Assembly: GCF_032118995.1 (NCBI RefSeq) | Contig: NC_092651.1 | Location: forward strand, 13,479,285-13,543,284 | DNA length: 64,000 nucleotides | From: Asterias amurensis | Taxonomy: Eukaryota; Echinodermata; Asteroidea; Forcipulatida; Asteriidae | Direction: 5' to 3' | Notes under the pieces: model-generated | What the model was told of the DNA's origin: nothing | Database searches by the model: none | The model's input: the letters and a program-made list of their open reading frames with translations, nothing else | Translations under genes and position numbers: made by a program | Part shown: positions 44,121 through 55,200 of the stretch, piece by piece | Layout of the letters: each line of letters begins with the position of its first letter | How positions within the stretch are numbered: position 1 is the first letter of the stretch

Positions 44121-46188
44121 GACAAAGCCTCCCAAAGTGACAAATGTATTCGATACCGGCCCGACGTCCTAAGCAAGCGACAGCGGGCTAGCGACGGCAA
44201 GTCACGGGGGAATTATCGACTGGTGGTCGGCGCTGCTCCTCGCTTTAACGCCTCTGCCGCCCTCGACCGAGCAAGATAGCTTCTATGCCCTGTGACTCAC
44301 AAGTACTGCGGCCAAAAGCTTCCCTCATATTTACACACAAACACGCTCCAAAGTTCCTTTGAACAAAATAAAAGAACCCTTGAAGGGTATTTTTTTCTTT
44401 GGAAGACATTGGCCTCTATATTACATTGTGTCCACAAGTTTTTACAAACAATTTTAACGATGGCATTTTAACCACCCAAAAACAAAATCAAATTGCTAGG
44501 CATGCTGGTGATTGCGATTGTCCACATGTGCATTGAAAATACAGTACATTAAATAGACACATGATGCCTTTACAACTCTCAGTATGAAGTAATGAATGCA
44601 AGACGTTAATCACTCATGATTAGTAAGCGATGCCGAAAAACCAATACAGACAATCGTGAAAATAATAATAACGAGGTTTTTATATACCACTTTATCTACG
44701 GGTGTCTCAAAGCGCGTTATCATTATTCATTTTCAGACAGGTTTTTGAAGTTTTGACTTATGAGACCCATACTTTATGTTATGCTTTAAAACGGAAGCGT
44801 ATTGCTGACACATGAAAAAATCGTTTTCTTCAAGTATGGATTTATTGTGTACGTACACGATCAGTTATTATGTACGTACACAACAAGAGAGATATTTGTT
44901 GTTAATGCGGCGGCAATACGCTTCCATCTTTTTAAGGTGCTGCATCGCATTCAGCAACAACTGCCAGAAAACAACGGGGCAAAACCTTTTAAAATATCAT
45001 ACTTAATTTATACACGCGTCTCTAAAGTCAAAAGTGTTTCAGTCATAGTTATTATAGAACCAGAAACTCAAAAGGAAAAATTACAAAAGGGGTAACACTA
45101 CAGGCTGTCACCTTTGTGTTTAGACATAAACACTGTATTTGTAAAGGAAGGCAGTCGTGGGGCATGTTCAATTTGTGCACTATTAGTTCCTGTGTCTCCT
45201 ATCTGATTAAAATTGTGCGGTCAGGTCGTTAACAGAAAAATAAAACTGAAAAATCCACTCTTCAAATTAATGAGTTAAGTCGGATGCTCCTAAACTGAAA
45301 TTGTTATTCAGAGGATAACAGTTAGCACCCAAGTCTAACGATGCTTATATAGAAACAAGTTAAACATGCATTGTGAATTTGTTAAAGTTGATAACTTAGT
45401 CATATTTTTTTCCTTATACTTTCGCAAGTTGGGCTTTCAGATTGCTTTTCATCACTTAGGCACATCTTAAGTATCTTGCTTGTTATCAATCATGTTGCTT
45501 TCTCTGAAGGCAAGTCGGATAAAAATGGTTCTTGCTTCAATATCGATACTATGTACCGTGTAATTTCAAAGAAAACTCCTGCCTTTGAAGAAGCTGTGCA
45601 CGCACACTTTTAAATCCCCCAAATGCCGCCTTTGTTATGGAAAGTCTACCTTTTTTCTGTTTAAATGTTTTATTATTTTAATCCCATATTAATGCAGATG
45701 TTTAAAATCAAACTAACATGTGAAATGTATATTATAAAAGGTGTTTGCGTTTGTTATATTTCACCGAAGATCCGGATTGATTATGTCCATGCAGAAAGAA
45801 TAATCAGTAAATGGTGTAATCTAGGACGTTACTGTCTGTACGCTTCCCATATTTAAATTAGGGGGGGGGGGGGACACAAATACTGATATATTGTTCCGAA
45901 AATCACTTCAAAGTGAAATTTTTCTCAAATTGCTTTATATCGAAAGCTGATGTAGTTCTAAACCGTACTTTTTTATTTTGCCTCAAATGTGTTGGGGAGA
46001 TGGGGAGAAACACTGATATATTATTGCTCCATAACAACAACACTTCAAAGTGAAATGATCTTCAAAATGCTTTACACTATCGAAAGCTGCTATAGTTTAT
46101 TTGTGTTTTTATTGCCGTTATTGTAAAACTGGTTTCCAAACGTATACTTTCCCTTTAAATGAGTTGAACCTACTTTATTTTTTTGTAG
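44121..46188. other. POU4 5' flank
   Basis: GC-rich to about 44280, then AT-rich. Short open frames at 44802-45095 and 45665-45856 are unrecognised. A 12-C/G-type run lies at about 45861. Repeated TTCAAAGTGAAAT/ATTGCTTTATATCGAAAGC motifs occur at 45905-45950 and 46042-46090, an approximate local duplication of about 135 bases. Confidence 0.4.
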
Positions 46189-46288
46189 GTATTGCTATAG
46201 TCGATTACAAGAAACTCAATCAGCAAGGTGATAGAGTTACACAGTGAACCGACCTTTGTATTGGAAACAAACGGCAGACGTACTCGAG

Positions 46289-49200
46289 ATGGATACGGGT
46301 GAGTTGTGCGTTTCTTGAATCCATGAACTTCGGTTTCACTATTATTTTTTTCCTTGAATATTTAACCGGGTGTTTTAAAGCGTTGTTACTACCGTTTGGA
46401 AATAATCTATTTGTAAAACTATACAGTGGTTAATGTGTAACATTGTGCCAATTAGGTTTCCCTTAGCTTCATTGCTTCGCCCCACACGACCACTCTCTAT
46501 ACCGACGTCTCAATAAAAATCATACCGGATAATACGTGGTGTAGCCCCTTAATTGTCAGTCCCACCCTATCATCAAGTTATTGGATTTTATAGGAGGGAT
46601 AATTAAATAATTGCCCGATCGCGACCAGACACATTGTGATGCAAAAATGGCTGTCGATTTTTATAGAGTGACGTTTGATCTGACTGTTACAAATTTCAAT
46701 ATTATAGAGAAAGAGTGAGCACAACGAAATCATCTCTCTTACTAAAAGCATTACTATACCGACGTCTCAATAAAAATCATACCGGATAAAAATGAGAAAA
46801 CCACGGGCCATGCGTCATCTGCAAAGATGACATCCGTATTGAGTCAAACCCCGTATCCTAAACGGAAAGTGGAATCGATGGAGCAAGCGTAGGGACAGGT
46901 GAGCGAACAAAGCACATTGCTGTGGGAGACAGGGTGATAACGGGTGTTGTAACAACTTGAAACATGAAGGCTGTCCCTGTACTTCCGTAGTTGTCACAGA
47001 TATATTTTGAAGTCGTTGTTGATATATGGATAAAGTAGAGTACAATAAGTTATGTGACGAGAACCTTTTTATATACTGTCACTGGTTCCTATCATTGTGG
47101 TGATCAAAGTGTGGGCTGGTATCCTGGTGTTTGCTCAGTAAATTTAATTTCATGACATGATAAATCACTTACTATCACATAAGCGTACATCATCTATCTG
47201 CACAATCTCTAAACTGTGCAAATGATGCAATAAATGTTACAGCGTTGAGTCGTGACTTTACGAGGTTGGTCGTGAACTTGTCACAGCCGCTCCTCCACAG
47301 CGATTTCGTTGATATTATTACTGTTTGAAAGTTTGGACCAATCAGGGTTTAGCTTATGTACCAAAAGTGTTACTATGGAAGTATACACACATCCCTGCCT
47401 GGTTGAAGGTTTTGGCAAACTAAGTTTTGACTGAAGTGTTTTTTTATGACTTCTTACGGGTCCAACCCTTTCTATTTACGTGTCAAGATTCAAGTCAGTT
47501 AGCATTGCAACTTAGGCAACCTTGATGTCATTTCATGTTGAAGTGACTGGTAAAACAAAACTCACTAATGTTCGTTCACGGTTTTGATCACACATCATTG
47601 TCGACACGCTTGAATGGTTTATATGGGAATCCGCAAGTTCGAGAAACTTGTGGTTATAAGTTGTACTTTTCAGTTAAATGAAGCAATAAGTGCCCATCCC
47701 AATGTCAGTCCCAAGGTAAACAGTCTCCTCATTCATTTTGCCCTCGGCAGAGAGGTGCTTTCTCGAGACTCCTAGTTTATTTTCTGCGCTCGTTCGCGCA
47801 AAGCAATGGTGTGTGGCTAATTCCCTCCAAAAAATGATAGACCAGAATGCACTACCAGGTCTTTTCACACTTTGGAAAAGGGGGAGCTAATGTTTACCAT
47901 TAACTGTATGCTAATTAATCAGGGACTTGTGGGAATGATACACAAAACAGACCCGGAATTATAGCCCGAGTTTGGAGCTGACTTTATGAAGTCACTCATG
48001 TATGAAATGAACACGTACGACCGCTGGGGTCCGGCGCGGCCGTCATCGGCGCGCCCGGCGACCGAGTACGTGCATGATTTTTCCGCTGCCTGTACACAAG
48101 GTATTTCATTTAAAGATGCTTTGCTTTGCGGATAGTTTTAAAATGGACTTGAACTGTAAACCCCTCAAGTGTTCCAACATTAACCAAAGTTTTTGAACAC
48201 AATCGGTGCGATATGAGGCAAATGGTGCTAATGCAAGTTACTTTTAATGTGGGTGGCAGTATGCATCGGGGATAAACATTTTTACTTTGGGTTTTACATA
48301 TTTCTGTGTTAGTACTGTACAGGCCTTTACTCAGTACTTCCCCGGGGTAGTGAGAAAAGAAAAAGGCATACCCCCTGGACTACTCCTTATAATGTTTTGG
48401 CAACATTTTGAATTGAGTGGGGTTTGTGCATGCATTGATGATCATTTCCCACCACGATACATTGGCACGGGCTTTGATGTGTTGACTATTCCTTTAAGCC
48501 AAGAGACCCAGCTCCAATGCCGCAGACCCTGCCGTTCCAATCGACCCTCCCTTGCGGCGCCCACCTATGGGGAATTATTGAAAATGAACAGACGATATCT
48601 TGCCCGCTATTTATTATCGTCGACCTCGTTTCTCGTATACCTACTTCTCCAGCGAGCACTCACCGCATCACCATCCAAAGCGATACCGGGGGAGAATGAG
48701 TCTATAATGATAACACCATGAACCATAGAGGGACGGGTAGTAGGGTACCTCCACAGATGGTCTATGCCCGGGCACAACAGTGAGACCCAGGGGTGCCTGG
48801 TATGTGTGAAAAACCCTCTTGCGGAAGCGTTTGTATTTGTCACAATGTATGAATGCTTGATTCGTCAAGAAAGGGTTACTGTCCTACCCCTCATATGCCA
48901 GCTTTTTTGTTGAAATAAAATATAAGGTTTTTATGAATGACCAAGTTAGTGGCATTTCCACATGACGGTCCTCTTTACTTGTCTTTTGTGGTAATAACTA
49001 GGAAAGTAGTTTTTTTTTAATATGAAGTTTCCTATTCTTGTTATAGTTTATCAAACTTTCAATAGACTTATTTCTCAAGGAACTTGAAAAACTACTGATT
49101 TTCGGTCTCGTGAATAGATTTGAAATTGATGAGATTTTTAAAGATTTTTTTCTTACAAAAAATCGGACTTCCATAATCAGAATAGTTCTGCTTAAATCCT

Positions 49201-52200
49201 CAAATCCTGTCCTTTTGGTATTCTGATAATCGTCTTGGAAAAAATATAGTTTCTCTACTCGGTATAAGGATTCTTCATGCACAGACGGTCACAGCCTGAA
49301 AGGGCTGCTAAGACTGGGGGCGCTCGTGCTATTTTAACATGGATGTTCACGTAGGTTACTACATTCACAACACTGTGAGCGATGCATAAACCTATATCAT
49401 CGCAAACCTGATTCGAGTTGTCATTTGGGGTGACCAATGCTCGGTCTGACCACACGCAAAGATTCATGTTAAAGGCCTGGACACTATTGATATACTCAAA
49501 GTAATTGTAAACATACGAACTTACTTGGTAACGAGCAGAGAGAACGGCTCCTTCTGAAGTAGCTTAGTTTTTGACATGGAGGTAATTTCTCACCCTTTTA
49601 GGCATCTGAAAGCACACACAATGCAACAAGGTTTTTTCTTTTTCTTTCATTACTCTCTTGTAACTTCGATGACCAAGTGAGTCGAAATTTTCGCAGATTT
49701 TGTGTGTTTTCTTTGCATTTGTTGGGTTACACCAAGGGAGGGTACTGGTCTTTGACAATGTCGAGTGCTTTTGAAGTTGAGTTCTCAATATCGCCATTTG
49801 TATTGCCATCACAGTTTGCTTGGCAAAAAAGATTAATACACAGCATGTCTTTGTGAAATTGCCTCCAGGTTACAAAATATGAATCATGTTTCGAAACTAC
49901 CAAAATCTTATTTGTGTTTACAAGTATCATGTTTCACCACGAGTTTTTATTCCAGAAATCGGCTTAATGACGTGTGGGTGATTTCTGTTTGTTTTTCATT
50001 ATACCTCTGGGTCGTAAATGATACCACAACTGAATTCGAATGTGAATAGACAGTGCAAAAAGTTCATTGCTCTCGGCCCTGCGAGTACCCTCCCACTGAA
50101 CAGTTCAGCCGCATCTCCCCCTTCCATGATCAATCAATCCTGTTTTTTTTTTCTGGTTATTTTTTGTCGAGTGTGGATAAAGGTGTTGGTGAAACATTGT
50201 GTCTCCACAAAACCATCTCACCACATCGGTATCATCGCGACAGCAGACATTCTTCGTGGACCCACCACCCCGTTAACCCCTTTTGCATGTACTCTTTTGA
50301 AACTTACCATCAATGGACCCTGAGTTAATTTACAAGTAATTGATTGGTCAACTTGCAATTTTGGATAGCTTCCTAAATTGCAAGATAAAAACAAATGTTT
50401 GTACCGCCACGACAAGGCCCCATCGGTCACTCCCGTACACACACCTAGCGCCATTACCACGGACAGGAAATCTTCTCAATTAATTGCAAGTTAATCTGTA
50501 ATTGATCAGCCTTCATGAAATTTCACGATGGCTGCCACCGGACCGGGAGCTATCGCGAGAGAGCACTTTGAGGTGGCCGAAGATCAAACGCTCCCTGACA
50601 ATGTTAGATTGGCAACAAACTCAACCCCAATCATCAGCGATCCCGATCACATTAGCACAATTATCAAGGCCTCATGTAGTAACAAGTCCAGCTTGTACCT
50701 ACCTTTACCCATTTCAATGACTATCATCAAAGCAATTTCCAAGCACGCATCATTTTTCTTTAGCAAATTAGCGATTGACAAAAGATATCCTTTGTGATGA
50801 ATAGAGGGACACCACAGATGTCCTTCGCAAACTTGGGCCCATCCACGGTAAAGCTATTTCCGATCGCTCTGATCACCCCGCGTCATTAAGACACATGTTT
50901 AATTGATATAAGTTTCGTAGCTGTTGCATATTGTTTTTAATAATAAGCGGTGGTAATTAGAGACAATGGTTCATTTGTTGATTTCCGTTGGTCTGAAACG
51001 ACAACCCATTAGGAGGGGCCAGTAATTGGGACCCACTTATCGCTGATGTTGCGTTTCCGCCCATAACTTGTATGTTTAATTGAAACTACATGACATAAAC
51101 AATATATGTATGCCGGGTCAATTTCATTACCAGTGAAAATATTCTCAACTGTGCTCTACGACGGCTTTATATAAATGGTTTAAATGGGATTTGAAACATT
51201 GCATTGTGGAAATACGATATAGTAAAGGTTTGAGGTAACGCCATGTAATGATCTCTGAGTTGGGGTGGTTCTGAAACCAACGTCGATTTGAAACCAACGG
51301 TTCTTTTCAGAGCCACCCCAACTCAATTGAGTTGGTGTTACCGCAAACCGTTACTATATCATAAATAGTATAATGTTTTCCATGTAAACAATAATATATG
51401 AAACAATTCACTATTGTTTCGAGTATCAAACTACTTCATATTGTGGTTATTTTTAGGCCCCTCTATATTTGCCAACAATGAGTGAATTATGCAAACTGCA
51501 GAAACCTGTTGTGCCTATCTGCACATTGTTACATGACCGTAATCAAACTTTCAATAGTTTAACCTCGAGAAAAAGAAAACTTTCAATTTTTCAGAGTTGA
51601 GAACAAAATACAACAGAAACATATACGGAGGATGAAGCATGCGGAATTCTTCCAGCGAAAGGTAGGCTTACAGTAGTAAGCAATTAGCATCAATTTTTAA
51701 TAATGCGCGTTAAAATGGACGCCCTTGAAAATGGACATGTTGTGAAGGGGAAAAATAACATGGTCGGTTAAAAGAAAAATAGAAGCTATAGTTGCGAGAA
51801 AACCACTTTACCGAATTTGTTGCAGTCGTTTGTATCTTTCCACACGTTACACGTGAGTAGACTCAGTTTGATACTCCAGGTATAATGGAGTCGGTTTAGA
51901 AACGAAGCTCATGAAAAATTGATGCCTTGTTCACTTTAAACCCATCCGCCAGAAGATGATCCTTTGACCAGAACGGAAAAAAATTATCATGATGGGTGCT
52001 GAGTTTAGATAGAGACAGGTAAAGAATGGAGTCTAACTCAAATTAGAAACTTAGGATGAGGCTCAACACAACAAAAGGATACACCCCCCCCCCCTACAAA
52101 AAAAAATAAAAAAAATGACATATATATTTGTATTGAAATCCTTATGAATCAATGATACCTTTAGGCTGCTATAAACCCGATCTACATCAGTGGTACCCAT

Positions 52201-55200
52201 CTCATATGTTAATTTGAAATACTGGTCTTCGTCTTCCAAAAGGCCCACTCCCTCCACCATCTCGCTCACACTCTCTTCTCATCCACCCTTAAAGAAACTA
52301 AACCCGCCAATGTCTTGAGTTAAAGGAGGGATCGCAGAAACACGCAGCTGTTTCTGACACAACCTGAGCCACTTCTTATTCCCGTTAACCAATTCCATCA
52401 ATGAAATAATAAAACTAGGCCAGGCGAAAAGACAAAAAGGGCCCACGTCGAATAATAACGGTATTGATAAAACACGCCTCAGTTGCTATAGCATGGTATT
52501 GTTGTTAGTTGAGCAACTAGCCAAAGTGGTGTAGCCCCTTAATTGTCAGTCCCACCCTATCATCAAGTTATTGGATTTTATAGGAGGGATAATTAAATAA
52601 TTGCCCGATCGCGACCAGACACATTGTGATGCAAAAATGGCTGTCGATTTTTATAGAGTGACGTTTGATCTGACTGTTACAAATTTCAATATTATAGAGA
52701 AAGAGTGAGCACAACGAAATCATCTCTCTTACTAAAAGCATTAAGAGACGGACACTTTTGGATTGCCAAAGACCATTGTCACTTGGTGTATCCCAACATA
52801 TAACAAATCTGTGAACATTTGGACTCAATTGGTCATCGAAGTTGCAAAACAATAATGGAAGAATAGACACCCTTGTTACACAGATTTGTGTGCTTTCGGA
52901 TGCCAAAAAATACGTCAATTCATAGGATACTATCAAATGCTCTCCGTTACTTGTACCAGGTACGTTTTTACGATAGCAATGATTTGTTAGTATCTACCAA
53001 TAGTGTCCAGTGCCTTTAATCTATAAATTGCTTTCATGTTCTAATTTGAAATGGCAAACATTTCACAACAGTAAACTATTGAACTTTATCCAGTTGCTGT
53101 TTTGTTTATGGCTTGAATATATGAAAACCCCCGTAAATATCACCACTACTTTTTTGAAAATGCGACCTTTACAGTACTGTCATGGGGGTCTATTCATCTC
53201 TGATAATGCTAGAAGGGCCCGTCAGAACTCCCGAGAGGTATGCGCAGTTTCACCCGTCCCTTGCTCCATGACACATGCCAAGACATTTTACCGTCTCGCA
53301 AAAGCTTCGCACCGACTTCCATGAATTATCGATAAGATACCGACTTTCTCAGATTTTTTTTGTCAAGGATTAAAGAAGGATTTTCTTTCTTTTCATTTGT
53401 CCATTGCCAGAAGCGCCTTTCGGTTCAAACCTGCAGAAAGCAACCCGCTTCGCCCATGAAACTCTCATCAAAATCTAAAGTTAGTCGAATTTCTTGGGGG
53501 CTGCGATAATCTCCGTAAAGGTTTTGAATATTTCATGTGGATACTTCTTTCCACAATCATATGCTCAAATCCTGGCTGTATTTAACAGTGCGAATACACT
53601 GGTTTGAAAACTTTGATGAAAAGATGTCCAGGTCATGGTTTGTTCATGTCCATGTTATTATTTTGTCAAGATGTCTCACATATAAGTAGTTTGATCATCA
53701 TGAGATGAAAGCACATCGAAAAGGGGCGTAAAGTTTACGATTTTCTATCGCCGTACGGTATGGTACAGCAACTTCTGTTTAAACTAAACAGTGGTACAAT
53801 CGTTGTAGAAATGGACTTTGTATGTTTCCATGATGCCTCCATCCTCTGATAGACACAATGCCTGGTAACCAGATTCAGATTTCGTGGTAGTCCCAGGCGG
53901 TATATTGGGGAAACACCCATAGGGTGTAAGCCCGAAGTTCATTATTGTTGCAATCCAAAACAGCCCGGTCCATGCCTAAGAGCCACAGTCTTACACCCTA
54001 GACGTCTATAGCTCAGATCATGCTCTCCATCAAGTGTCCCCCTATCACACGACAAACACTAATAGGCGAAAACAATTTAAGTATCCGTTGGTGTCAGAAG
54101 TTGCCGCCCGTACAGGAACTAAGAATAAAGCCACCAGTATAAAGGCTCATTGTCCACGGTAAAAATTAATCTATGGAATAATTCTGTTCCCCAGACACCG
54201 GAGCATAATGTGGCGGGGATTAAGTGCTACGATACCCCGGTACGATTGAATTGAGGGTGCCGGTGATTCGGGGAACGCTAGCTACACCACATCTGCGACG
54301 ACAAAAACTCCCTCAACAAGAGATTATAATGCTTGATCTGGATGCTGTATTTAATGTACACACATGCCAGCTTGCACTTTTCTATCCTATCAGGCAACGC
54401 ATGTCATTTTTACTACCAACCCGTAATGATGAAAACCCAAACACGAGTTGAATTTCGTACCCTGTCTGGGTTTATAGGCAATGCTGGGTTTCGTCTGTTT
54501 ACCTAAAAACATACCGGTAACCTTTTTTAATATGGGAAACTTTCAATTGACGTCGTATAATAACTCTTGCACGATCGAGGTACCCGTTTTCAGCGAAGCT
54601 TTACTTTGTATAGTAGGTGTGTTGTTATACAAATAATGGAGGTACATTCTGCTTGATGTGATGGATTTACTGTTAATATTACTGAGAGAAAAAAAGGACT
54701 ACTTTCCGCAATCTTCTAGAGGTGTTTAGTTCAAATGTCACTACTACATACCATTGAAGCTTTTTGAAGCGAAACTTGATTTGTTTTACGATAAACTGAA
54801 GAGCTTTCCGGTACGTCAATATGGTTTGCCCAAAACCGGCAAAGTGCCGCCGAGGTCCCGTTAGTTCTAAACCACGCGTCGCTCATAACCGTGTGGTGCC
54901 TCCGTGTCATTCTGTCGGTTAAAATTTCTGTTCTCTTTTCTTTCTTTTGGAAACATGTCAACAATATTTTAAACAACCAGCGAAGTGCCATCAGTGTAGG
55001 ACAGGTTCAAAGTAGGCAGCAGGAAACCCCAAGTTCAAACCAGTATTTTTTTCATTTCTTGATCTCGAGCAGCCGTAAGAGACAATTCACGATTTGCATA
55101 TTGCTATTTGCTTAACAGATTAATATTAATTTGTGTGATTGCTATTAGCAAAAGCATAGGACATGTTTTTATCATCAGGAAGAATGCTATCTCTTTAGTT

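Noticed and set aside
48287..48721. 144-codon open frame on plus
   Set aside because: Its first third is SINE sequence, the rest has no motif, and no splice or promoter signal supports it.
50502..50797. Overlapping open frames beginning ATGGCTGCCACCGGA
   Set aside because: Attractive start context, but two frames overlap, no family or splice partner is seen, and the setting looks like non-coding regulatory DNA.
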